8,001 nt of DNA from Gammaproteobacteria bacterium (GCA_023150055.1 JAKLLP010000091.1:1-8001); one strand, 5' to 3'; positions 1 through 6,249 are shown, numbered from the stretch's first letter. Notes: generated from the letters alone by a model not told the origin. Numbers and translations: made by a program.

Positions 1-337
1 AGCGCTTGCCGCGCAGCCGGTCGAGCGAGAACTCGCGTGCCAGGTGCATGAAGGTCATCACGACCAGCGCATCGGATGCGTAGCGGTGAAAGCTCCGCAT
101 GATGCTGCCGACCATGAAGTGCTCGTGAGTGATGGACTCCAGCGACTGCCAGGCCTGCGTGATACCGGTATCGAAAAAGATGTAGAGGTAGATGCCGCTG
201 GCGGCGACAATCCAGTAGAAGAACCAGCCGAGGGCGCCGAGATTGGAAAACGGGTTCCAGGCCGGAGTGAACACCCGGTCGCCGGCATTCTCCACCCGCG
301 CGAAAAGCGCGCGCAGCAGGCCTTTCAACGCGTGCAT
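1..337 (-). CDS. Cytochrome b N-terminal domain protein (3' part outside window)
   Basis: This is the first 112 residues of a membrane diheme cytochrome b of the bc1/b6f type, cut by the left edge. The segment at residues 36-55 has the glycine (G48) typical of helix A. Helix B carries H84 and H98 with 13 residues between them, in the form SFHRYA...MHLAREF, which is the haem-ligand spacing of cytochrome b and b6. Proteins of this family pass electrons from quinol through two b haems. The start chosen is ATG at 337, because an in-frame stop lies just upstream; the ribosome site (GACGG) is weak. It follows the SCO gene by 37 bases in the same direction, so it probably belongs to the same operon and may feed electrons to the CuA enzyme encoded upstream; that role is inferred. 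Whether a C-terminal cytochrome b domain, a cytochrome c or an Fe-S domain follows cannot be seen. Confidence 0.88.
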   Translation of the reverse strand, partial: MHALKGLLRALFARVENAGDRVFTPAWNPFSNLGALGWFFYWIVAASGIYLYIFFDTGITQAWQSLESITHEHFMVGSIMRSFHRYASDALVVMTFMHLAREFSLDRLRGKR

Positions 338-374
338 CGCAATGGTCCGTCGTCAGTGTGGCGGCACCGTAGCA

Positions 375-1172
375 TCAGCTCGTCCGCCACCAGGTGCGAA
401 TAATCATCCAGCCGACCACCGAGAGACAGGTCACGGCAGCGAAAATCTCGACGAACAGGCTGTAATCGAAACGGTAACGGCCTGTCGCCGGATCGAACAC
501 GGTGCAGAACAGCTTCACCTCGTTCGTCAGGCTGGTCAGCAGACCCGCCTGCGGCGGCGTCCTGAACACGAGTTCCTTCAGCGGTTCGACCAGTGCCGGG
601 GCGGGAAACCGCTCGCCGTAGACCTGCCGATATACCCGCCCCTCGCCATCGAGCACCGTCGCCTGGGCGAGGTGGTCGAAACCCTTCGCCGAGACCACAT
701 AGGAAAACCCGAGATCCGCCATGAGACCCGCCAGCGTCCCGGCGTCCCCGCTCAGGAAATGCCAGCCAGGCTCGCTGATCCCGCGTTCGCGCGCAAACTG
801 CCGCATGCGGACCGGACTGTCGTTGGCGGCGTCGAAGCCGATGGTGAGCACGGTAAAGCTGTCCTCGCCCAGCACCTCCCGCGCCATGCCGACGACCTTG
901 CCGAGGTACTCGGTGACCATCGGGCAGGTGTGGTAGCAGCTCGTGTAGATCAGGCTCACCACCACCGGAGCACCACGCAGGCTGCCCAGATCGAACGGGC
1001 GGCCGTCCACGTCGGTGAAGCGGTAATCGGCCGGGATCTCGCGCCCGATGGCGGCCTCGCTCAGTTGCAGCACGCGCTCGCGATCGAGAACGTCCGCGCC
1101 CGTCGCAGTGAACGCGAGGCCGAGGAAAGCGATCAAGCCGGCCAACCGGGGGAAGCTGCGCCGCGGCTGCAT
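375..1172 (-). CDS. SCO1/SenC/PrrC-family copper chaperone with C-terminal membrane helix
   Basis: This 265-residue protein belongs to the thioredoxin-fold SCO family, which delivers copper to, or reduces, the CuA site of subunit II of haem-copper oxidases on the outer face of the membrane. The copper motif is TSCYHTCPM, with C79 and C83 in a CX3C arrangement. The distal histidine is H167 (GFDHLAQ), so all three copper ligands are present. Residues 1-26 look like a signal peptide or N-terminal anchor. Residues about 239-258 form a second hydrophobic helix followed by RTWWRTS, so the protein is probably also anchored at its C terminus, whereas the classical SCO has only the N-terminal anchor. 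It starts 12 bases after the ctaB stop; the TGAGG formed by that stop may act as a weak ribosome site. Its position in a cluster with a CuA subunit says that subunit II is its likely client. Confidence 0.95.
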   Translation of the reverse strand: MQPRRSFPRLAGLIAFLGLAFTATGADVLDRERVLQLSEAAIGREIPADYRFTDVDGRPFDLGSLRGAPVVVSLIYTSCYHTCPMVTEYLGKVVGMAREVLGEDSFTVLTIGFDAANDSPVRMRQFARERGISEPGWHFLSGDAGTLAGLMADLGFSYVVSAKGFDHLAQATVLDGEGRVYRQVYGERFPAPALVEPLKELVFRTPPQAGLLTSLTNEVKLFCTVFDPATGRYRFDYSLFVEIFAAVTCLSVVGWMIIRTWWRTS

Positions 1173-1184
1173 GAACAGGCAGCC

Positions 1185-2054
1185 TCAGGCGATCAGCGCA
1201 TTGTCGAGGATCGCGGCGGTAAGCAGCACCCCAAGCTGCACGATAGAGGCTGCGAATACGCGCCAGCCCTGGGCCACGGTGGGATTCCTGACGAGACGCC
1301 ACGAAGCCTGCACGAAGTACCAGCCGCCGCCCGCTGCGCCGAGGAAGTAGATCCAGCTCATGCCGAAAAACACCGGCAGCAGCGAGAGCAGGACCAGTGC
1401 GACGACATGCACGAAAATCGTCCAGGTAGCGGCCGATTCGCTGACGACCGTCGGCAGCATGGGCACCCCGGCCTTCAGGTAGTCACGCCGGCAGGCAAAG
1501 GCCATCGCCCAGAAATGCGGCGGCGTCCACAGGAACAGCACGATGGCGAGAATGAGCGGCGCAGGTTGCAGGCTCGCGCCGACTGCGGCGGCGCCCGCCA
1601 TGACCGCGAAGCTGCCCGACAGCCCGCCGATCACGATGTTGAGCCAGGTGCGGCGCTTCAGCCACACGGTGTAAACCACCCCGTAGGTGAACGCGCCGAG
1701 GAAAACGTGCACGGTCGCCTCGAGATTGGCCGCCCAGGCGGTGGCGGCCAGCGAGACGACGATGGCGAGCACAATGCCGACCATCCATGCCCGGCTGCGG
1801 GAATCGAGGCGGCCGGTGACGAAATGCCGCTTCTGGGTGCGGGTCATGACACCGTCGAGGTCGCGCTCGTAGAGCTGGTTGAAGGCCCCGGCGGCAGCCG
1901 AGGACAACAATACCGCGAGCCCGAGGATGCTGATCTGCAGCGGGGTGAGTGTGTTTTCGGGACTGACGGCCACGCCCGCCACGGCGCAGGCCGCGATCAG
2001 GAAGCCAAGCCGCACTTTGGCGGCGTCGTAGATGAGTTTCAGGGTTTCCGTCAT
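1185..2054 (-). CDS. ctaB: Protoheme IX farnesyltransferase (haem O synthase)
   Basis: This 289-residue polytopic membrane protein is of the UbiA prenyltransferase family and would add a farnesyl group to haem B to make haem O, the precursor of haem A. The first Asp-rich motif is clear: N59, then ERDLDGVMTRTQKR with D65, D67 and R72. The second conserved loop is YTVWLKRRT (128-136) followed by NIVIGG (139-144), and the third is LWTPPHFWAMAF (175-186) with D191-Y192 and PMLP after it. Departures from the usual sequence are AKVRLG near residue 12 where most members have KPR, and SGSFAVMAG (146-154) where the family usually has a Pro pair. The catalytic motifs are intact, so it is probably active. 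It lies 123 bases after subunit I, across a hairpin terminator, and 12 bases before the SCO gene. No haem A synthase gene (ctaA) is in the window, so whether the partner enzyme carries haem O, A or only B cannot be told. Confidence 0.95.
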   Translation of the reverse strand: MTETLKLIYDAAKVRLGFLIAACAVAGVAVSPENTLTPLQISILGLAVLLSSAAAGAFNQLYERDLDGVMTRTQKRHFVTGRLDSRSRAWMVGIVLAIVVSLAATAWAANLEATVHVFLGAFTYGVVYTVWLKRRTWLNIVIGGLSGSFAVMAGAAAVGASLQPAPLILAIVLFLWTPPHFWAMAFACRRDYLKAGVPMLPTVVSESAATWTIFVHVVALVLLSLLPVFFGMSWIYFLGAAGGGWYFVQASWRLVRNPTVAQGWRVFAASIVQLGVLLTAAILDNALIA

Positions 2055-2085
2055 CGGCTGTCGTCATTCCACCGGACAGGCCCTG

Positions 2086-2128
2086 AAAAGCACCAGACCG
2101 GCGCGGTCGCCGGTCTGGTATCTTTTTT
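2086..2128 (-). terminator. Hairpin terminator between subunit I and ctaB, bidirectional in form
   Basis: A perfect 12-base-pair inverted repeat (2092-2103 with 2108-2119, tetraloop 2104-2107) is flanked by AAAAG on the left and CTTTTTT on the right of the plus strand. These flanks could extend the stem across a small internal loop. Read on the minus strand, the direction of the genes, the hairpin is followed by TGCTTTTC, a modest T-tract. On the plus strand the T-run is six bases. It lies after the subunit I stop and before ctaB, so it probably lowers the amount of ctaB/SCO/cytochrome b message relative to the enzyme subunits, or stops antisense transcription. Confidence 0.75.
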
Positions 2129-2135
2129 GCGCCTG

Positions 2136-2178
2136 GCAGCCTGGTCGCAGTAGATAAATCCCAAGTCCGACAGGCTGC
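2136..2178. repeat. 8-base inverted repeat at the 3' end of the subunit I gene
   Basis: GCAGCCTG at 2136-2143 is exactly complementary in reverse to CAGGCTGC at 2171-2178, with 27 bases between the arms. The arm at 2171-2178 touches the TAG stop of the subunit I gene. In the message it could form a stem just after the stop codon and before the terminator hairpin. The long loop makes this weak, and chance is possible. Confidence 0.3.
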
Positions 2179-3869
2179 TAGCTGAGGGGCCAGACCTCGG
2201 AGAGGTACTTCCAGTTGACGAAATAATACAACACGAATGCCACGAAGAATATGGCCACCAGAACCACCGTGCCCGGGATGGCGTGGTGCTTGGAGCTGCC
2301 ATAGGTCGGCGCGATACCTTCGCCGGCCGTCGCAAACCCGAGGTAGTTCTCGTTCTCCGCGAGCTTGCGCCCGAAGAAGACCGATGCCACCGTGACGATC
2401 ACGTACATGGCGCCGCCGATCGCCGCCAGCACGGCCGACAGGCCATTGAGGCCCATCATGAGGAATGCGGCAGCCGGATAGTCGAAGCCCATGGGCGCAT
2501 CGGCAAACGTGATGTCCCAATGACGCCGCGCCACGCCGAGAGTGCCCGCGCCCATCATGAACATGGAAATGCCGGTAGCGCCGATACCGAAGAGCCAGGG
2601 CTGGAGCTGCGCCATTTTCTTGAACTTGATCTCGCGGCGGAACACGAGCGGAATCAACAGGTACGTGACCGCCATGAAAGCCAGCGTCGTGCCACACACC
2701 ACCGTGCCGTGGAAGTGTCCCGGCACATAGATCGTGTTGTGCATGATCAGGTTGATCTGCTCGGTGCCGAGCACGACGCCGGAGATGCCGCCGACGAACC
2801 CGAAGAACACCAGCGAGAGGAACATGCCGGAAAAAGCCGGATTCGACCACGGCGCCTTGCGCAGCCACTCGAACAGGCCGTTCGTGTAACCGCGGGCCCG
2901 CTGCGCCGCCTCGAGCGCTCCCGGGACGGTCATGCCGTGAATCATGCTGCCCATCACGGCCAGGTACATCGCGTAGCTGGTGTTGAACACCTTCCACTCC
3001 GCGGACACACCGGGCTCTGCCAGCAGGTGATGCGCGCTGGCGTACTGAAGAAACAGGATGTACAGCAGGAACGCAAACCGGCTGACTTTTTCCGACAGCG
3101 GCTTCGCGCCGAGCACGACCGCGCCGATCAGGTACCAGACCGATACGTGAGCCGCCACGTTGATCTGCTGTGACGAGTGGCCCATCGCCCACCACACGAG
3201 CTTGTACATGAGCGTGTCGATCGTGCTCACCAGCCCCATGGACCACAGCCAGGTCGGGATCAGGATGATCGCGCCGGAAACCAGCGTGAACACCGCGATG
3301 ATCGCCGCCGTCAGCGCCCCGAAAGTCACGAGGGGAACCGAGCCCTGGTAGGTCTTTTCCTCTTTTGCCACCACCAGCGTGCCGAAGAACACCCCGCAGC
3401 CGATGAGGGCACCCACCGCGAAGACGATGATGCCGAGATAGAACAACGGCGAGGCCTGCAGCGGCACGTAGGAGGTGAACATGACGCTCGAATCGCCCTG
3501 TAGCACGGCGACGTTGGTCATCAGCGCGCCGATGAGCATCAGCCAGAACTGTACCCAGCCGAGCTTGGGCGTTGCGATACGGCTGTTGAGCACCACCGCG
3601 GAGGCGAAGTACAGCACGGCCATCTCGAAGAAGATGACCCACACCAGCAGCGCATCGAGGCCATGCGCCGTCAACGCCAGGTAAAACCAGTCCGGTGGCA
3701 GCAGGTGCACCGCCGGCCAGCGCGTCAATGCGACCGTCAGCGCAAACGTCCCGCCAATTGCGAGGAAAACCACCGCGGCCACCGCATTCCAGCGGATCAG
3801 GGACTCGGCATCGCGGTCGACCTTGAGCCCGGTCGTCGGGCAGGTTCGAAATACAGCTGTTGCGCCCAT
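2178..3869 (-). CDS. Haem-copper oxidase subunit I, B (ba3-like) family, lacking the active-site tyrosine
   Basis: This 563-residue polytopic membrane protein is the catalytic subunit of a haem-copper enzyme. Visible ligands are H69 (low-spin haem, LTAHGLDAL), H231 (CuB, WWAMGHSSQQ), H280-H281 (CuB, SAHHLLAEPG), H385 (high-spin haem) and H387 (low-spin haem) in HNTIYVPGHFHGTV. Length, the HHxxxxPG form and the spacing match the B family typified by Thermus ba3 oxidase, whose ligands are H72, H233, H282, H283, H384 and H386. In ba3 the CuB histidine is followed four residues later by the crosslinked tyrosine (HPxxY); here that residue is Q235 (HSSQQ). Oxygen-reducing A- and B-family enzymes keep this tyrosine, while several nitric oxide reductase lineages within the superfamily lack it. 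So the enzyme may reduce NO (sNOR-like) rather than O2; this is inference. The start at ATG 3869 has GGAAGAG upstream and lies 16 bases after subunit II, so the two are co-transcribed. Confidence 0.95.
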   Translation of the reverse strand: MGATAVFRTCPTTGLKVDRDAESLIRWNAVAAVVFLAIGGTFALTVALTRWPAVHLLPPDWFYLALTAHGLDALLVWVIFFEMAVLYFASAVVLNSRIATPKLGWVQFWLMLIGALMTNVAVLQGDSSVMFTSYVPLQASPLFYLGIIVFAVGALIGCGVFFGTLVVAKEEKTYQGSVPLVTFGALTAAIIAVFTLVSGAIILIPTWLWSMGLVSTIDTLMYKLVWWAMGHSSQQINVAAHVSVWYLIGAVVLGAKPLSEKVSRFAFLLYILFLQYASAHHLLAEPGVSAEWKVFNTSYAMYLAVMGSMIHGMTVPGALEAAQRARGYTNGLFEWLRKAPWSNPAFSGMFLSLVFFGFVGGISGVVLGTEQINLIMHNTIYVPGHFHGTVVCGTTLAFMAVTYLLIPLVFRREIKFKKMAQLQPWLFGIGATGISMFMMGAGTLGVARRHWDITFADAPMGFDYPAAAFLMMGLNGLSAVLAAIGGAMYVIVTVASVFFGRKLAENENYLGFATAGEGIAPTYGSSKHHAIPGTVVLVAIFFVAFVLYYFVNWKYLSEVWPLS

Positions 3870-3885
3870 GAGTTCTTGCTCTTCC

Positions 3886-4419
3886 CTACTCGGTCACGTA
3901 GATCTTGCCGATCATCATGTGATGACCGAGGCCGCAGTACTCGTTGCAGACGACTCCGTGCTCGCCGAGCGTGGTCGGGGTGATGGTCAGCACGTGTTCG
4001 TAGCCGGGATGCACCGAGATGTTGATGTTGACCGGCTGCAGCGAGAAGTCGTGCTGAACGTCGACCGAAGAAAGGTGCAGCCGGTATGCCTTGTCCTTTT
4101 GCAACTCGAGGAGCGGATACCACTGAAACGCGCGGGCTATCAGGTACACCTCGCTGCCTGGCGGCGGTCGGACCACGGGGAACCCGTCCTCCTCGCGCAC
4201 GGTGTACTGCTCGATCATCTCATCTGCCCTCTGGGCAAAGCTCTCGGGATTGACCCTGTAGCTTTCCGTGGCGAGGTTCTGCTCACCGTAGATGTGCCAG
4301 AAGATCATGGTGAAGAACATGATCACGCCCCAGAGGAACGCCACGATCATCCAGACCAGCTCGGTCCGGGCGATGGGTTCATTCCACCAGACGCGTTCAC
4401 TCGGCGGCGCAATGGCCAT
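3886..4419 (-). CDS. Haem-copper oxidase subunit II with CuA site
   Basis: This 177-residue protein has one N-terminal membrane helix (about 20-44) and a C-terminal cupredoxin domain facing outside. The binuclear CuA site is complete: H123 (DVQHDF), then CNEYCGLGHHMM with C158, E160, C162, H166 and M169. It should take electrons from a cytochrome c or cupredoxin and pass them to the low-spin haem of subunit I. The single helix and short length fit B-family (ba3-like) enzymes rather than the two-helix subunit II of aa3 oxidases. There is no fused cytochrome c domain. The start at ATG 4419 is supported by AAGGA about nine bases upstream. It follows the 56-residue membrane protein gene by 24 bases and precedes subunit I by 16. 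The SCO gene downstream is the likely copper chaperone for this site. If subunit I is an NO reductase, this subunit corresponds to the CuA partner of the sNOR or CuA-NOR types. Confidence 0.96.
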   Translation of the reverse strand: MAIAPPSERVWWNEPIARTELVWMIVAFLWGVIMFFTMIFWHIYGEQNLATESYRVNPESFAQRADEMIEQYTVREEDGFPVVRPPPGSEVYLIARAFQWYPLLELQKDKAYRLHLSSVDVQHDFSLQPVNINISVHPGYEHVLTITPTTLGEHGVVCNEYCGLGHHMMIGKIYVTE

Positions 4420-4443
4420 GGTGTTAATCCTTCGGCAAAAAAA

Positions 4444-4614
4444 TCAGCGCCCGACGGGCACGGAGATGATGTCCATGATTCCCCAGATCAGGTAGACGAC
4501 AGCTGGAGAAGCGACACCGAGGAACAGCAGCAGGAAGTGATTGTCCATCAGCCGCTGCATGAACGGTATCGGTTCGTCGTCGGAACCCTTCTTGTCGTTG
4601 GTGGAATTGGCCAT
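4444..4614 (-). CDS. Small single-helix membrane protein, first gene of the respiratory cluster
   Basis: This 56-residue open reading frame starts at ATG 4614 behind a strong ribosome site (GAGGGGAG, about five bases before the ATG) and ends in TGA 24 bases before subunit II. The first 25 residues are polar and charged (NSTNDKKGSDDEP). Residues about 26-48 form one hydrophobic helix (HFLLLFLGVASPAVVYLIWG), and the tail is short (ISVPVGR). Ribosome site, spacing and composition say it is a real gene. It may be an accessory structural subunit of the enzyme, comparable in kind to the small one-helix subunit IIa of Thermus ba3 oxidase, but no sequence similarity to that protein is claimed. A charged N terminus followed by the helix suggests the N terminus is cytoplasmic. 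Confidence 0.75.
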   Translation of the reverse strand: MANSTNDKKGSDDEPIPFMQRLMDNHFLLLFLGVASPAVVYLIWGIMDIISVPVGR

Positions 4615-4741
4615 GTGCACTCCCCTCGCCTTCCCCGCTTCGGGCGTCTCGCTGCGGCCGCTCCACCCCGCGCCGGATGGGGCCGCTGCTTCTCAAAATA
4701 CGCGCAAGGCTATGCGGGCCCGGCCCGCGCAGATATCCGAA

Positions 4742-4924
4742 CTAACCCGTATATCGGCGGATCAGGGCAAAACTGATTGCCGCCATGCTAAACAGCAGGA
4801 CGAAGAAGATCACCGATCGGTACTGGAACCGCTTGCCCGCGCGTCGTTCCGCGGCATCCAGCAGGCGATCCGCGGCCAGGTAGAGGACGGCGCCTGTCAG
4901 GGTAAACCAGATCGTCTCGGTCAT
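4742..4924 (-). CDS. Small two-helix membrane protein of unknown function
   Basis: This 60-residue protein has two predicted hydrophobic segments, about residues 4-20 and 38-55, joined by a charged loop (DAAERRAGKRFQYR), and ends RRYTG. Its start codon overlaps the stop of the HisC-like gene as ATGA (4921-4924), with no good ribosome site of its own, so it is probably translated by coupling to that gene. I do not recognise the family. The overlap and the membrane-protein composition support a real gene. A role alongside the exported aminotransferase or the oxidase cluster 127 bases downstream is possible but unproven. Confidence 0.65.
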   Translation of the reverse strand: MTETIWFTLTGAVLYLAADRLLDAAERRAGKRFQYRSVIFFVLLFSMAAISFALIRRYTG

Positions 4925-6048
4925 CGCGCCGCGGAAGCGTAATGACTCCGCAGCGCGCGGTCAAACGCCTGCATCTGCGCGACTGTCCCCATGGTGACCC
5001 GGCACCAGCTGCGGTAGGGGGCAAATGGTCGGCCAAGCGAGAACCCGCGCTCCCGCATCGCGCCGAGAAACTCCGCCACGGGCTGCCCGGTGTCGAAGAA
5101 AAGAAAGTTGGCACCGCTCTGGGCATAGCGCAGGCCGAGGTCATCGAGCGCCGCCGTGGTGATGATGCGCGCCTCGGCGATGCTGCGCCGGCTAAGATCC
5201 TGGAACGCCGTGTCCCCAAGGCTCGCCGCCGCCGCCGCAACCCCAAGACTGCCCGGCGCGGTCAACCGGAGCCTCGCAAGGCGCGTGACGACGTCGGGAC
5301 GCGCCAGCGCGTAGCCGATCCGCAGGCCTGCCAGGCCGTGGAGCTTCGAGAAAGTCCGGACGACGATCACATCGTCGCCTGCCTTGACGCGGGCAACCGC
5401 CGAGTGCGCAGCCGCGTCCGGCAGGAAATCCAGGTAGGCCTCGTCGACCAGCACTGCAGCGCGGCCGGCGACCGCCGCGATGAATTCGTTCAGAGCCTCG
5501 CCCGACACCATCGTGCCCGTCGGGTTGTTCGGATTGCACACATATATAAGTCGCGTGCGCGCCGACACCGCCGCGGCCATGGCCCCGAGGTCGTGGCGCA
5601 TGTCCGTATCGAGCGGCATCTCCCGCACCGTGGCGCCGACTGCCCTTGCATGATCGGCGACCAGGCTGAACGTGGGCACCGCGGTTACCAGCTCGCCCCG
5701 GTCGAGCCCGTAAAGGACGGCCGCGAGATGCAGGAGCTCCGATGAACCCGAACCGATGAGTACGTGCGCAGGAGTCAGCCCCTCGCTGCGCGCGATGGCC
5801 GCCTTGAGCGCCATCTCTTCGAAAATCGGATACATCCAGCAATCGCTGGTCGCCGCGGCGATCGCCGCGCGGGCCGCCGGACCCGGCCCGTAGGGATTCT
5901 CGTTTCCCGCAAGCCTGACCCGGCTCGGGCCGCCTGCGGCACCGGCGGCTGCGGCGCCAACGGCATTCGGTAACACGCTACCTCCCGCCATCGCGAATAC
6001 GGCCGGAGACGCGGCAAGCAGCGTGCGGCGGGACAGGCTGACATTCAT
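4921..6048 (-). CDS. HisC-like PLP aminotransferase (class I/II) with twin-arginine-type leader
   Basis: This 375-residue fold-type I aminotransferase resembles histidinol-phosphate aminotransferases. Conserved points are NENPYGP (49-55), GSGSSELL (99-106), NPNNPTGT (172-179), DEAYLDF with D202 and Y205, the Schiff-base lysine K235 in TFSKLHGLAGLRIGY (232-246) and substrate-carboxylate arginine R350 in CRVTMGT. The N terminus is SLSRRTLLAASPAVFAMAG: a twin-arginine pair, then a hydrophobic stretch and an Ala-rich region ending near residue 39. This looks like a Tat signal and would send the folded, PLP-loaded enzyme to the periplasm, unlike cytoplasmic HisC. The start at ATG 6048 has a good GAGGAG site, so the leader is part of the protein. 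No other histidine gene is nearby, so a role in histidine synthesis is doubtful; the true substrate is unknown. It overlaps the 60-residue gene by four bases. Confidence 0.92.
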   Translation of the reverse strand: MNVSLSRRTLLAASPAVFAMAGGSVLPNAVGAAAAGAAGGPSRVRLAGNENPYGPGPAARAAIAAATSDCWMYPIFEEMALKAAIARSEGLTPAHVLIGSGSSELLHLAAVLYGLDRGELVTAVPTFSLVADHARAVGATVREMPLDTDMRHDLGAMAAAVSARTRLIYVCNPNNPTGTMVSGEALNEFIAAVAGRAAVLVDEAYLDFLPDAAAHSAVARVKAGDDVIVVRTFSKLHGLAGLRIGYALARPDVVTRLARLRLTAPGSLGVAAAAASLGDTAFQDLSRRSIAEARIITTAALDDLGLRYAQSGANFLFFDTGQPVAEFLGAMRERGFSLGRPFAPYRSWCRVTMGTVAQMQAFDRALRSHYASAAR

Positions 6049-6092
6049 GGCACGGGTCTCCTCGACAACGGCGGGCGCCCAGGGCGGGCGGG

Positions 6093-6123
6093 TTTATACG
6101 AGCGGGTTATACCGGGATAACAA
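6093..6123 (-). promoter_or_regulatory. Possible promoter of the HisC-like gene
   Basis: On the minus strand, TATAAA (6093-6098) could be a -10 box, with TTGTTA (6118-6123) as a poor -35 box 19 bases upstream, a longer gap than ideal. This would start the message roughly 40 bases before ATG 6048. It is the most AT-rich stretch of the divergent spacer. The near-palindrome at 6106-6121 would fall between and over these boxes. Confidence 0.25.
6106..6121. promoter_or_regulatory. Near-palindrome in the divergent aminotransferase/cysH spacer, possible operator
   Basis: GTTATACCGGGATAAC is a 16-base inverted repeat with a single mismatched pair (A6111 against G6116). A partly similar copy, GCGGGTTTATAC against GCGGGTTATAC, lies just to the left, forming a direct repeat over about 6088-6111. 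The site is about 130 bases before cysH and about 60 before the HisC-like gene. A LysR-type regulator (CysB) is encoded at the other end of cysH, so it is a natural candidate to bind here. This is inference; I do not claim a match to a known CysB consensus. Confidence 0.35.
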
Positions 6124-6249
6124 CTACTACGTTCCCCGGGCATCGCCCGCTTTGTACCTTAGCAATCGGGCTTCCCTCGAGACACGTCCGGCGGCGGAGC
6201 CCTTCAGCGAGAGAGACCGGGCAGCCGCGTCGGGAGCATCTGTAAAACC

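Noticed and set aside
2086..2128. The hairpin as terminator of a plus-strand gene
   Set aside because: The plus-strand T-run is the better one, but no credible plus-strand gene ends before it, so it is listed for the minus-strand operon.
243..2153. A 636-residue open frame on the plus strand
   Set aside because: It lies antisense to the SCO and ctaB genes, which have clear family motifs, and its product is rich in Arg, His, Gln and Glu without any domain. It is a GC-driven mirror frame.
1483..3642. A 719-residue open frame on the minus strand
   Set aside because: It runs in the wrong frame through subunit I, the terminator and ctaB; the product is Arg/Gly/His-rich and has no recognisable domain.
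4615..4741. FNR/NNR, NorR or sigma-54 sites upstream of the respiratory cluster
   Set aside because: I looked on the minus strand for TTGAT-N4-ATCAA and for GG-N10-GC boxes and found no acceptable match. Only GC-rich inverted repeats near 4655-4690 and 4711-4730 are seen, without a T-tract.
3823..4776. A 317-residue open frame on the plus strand
   Set aside because: It is antisense to subunit II, the 56-residue gene and the spacer, with no ribosome site or domain supporting it.
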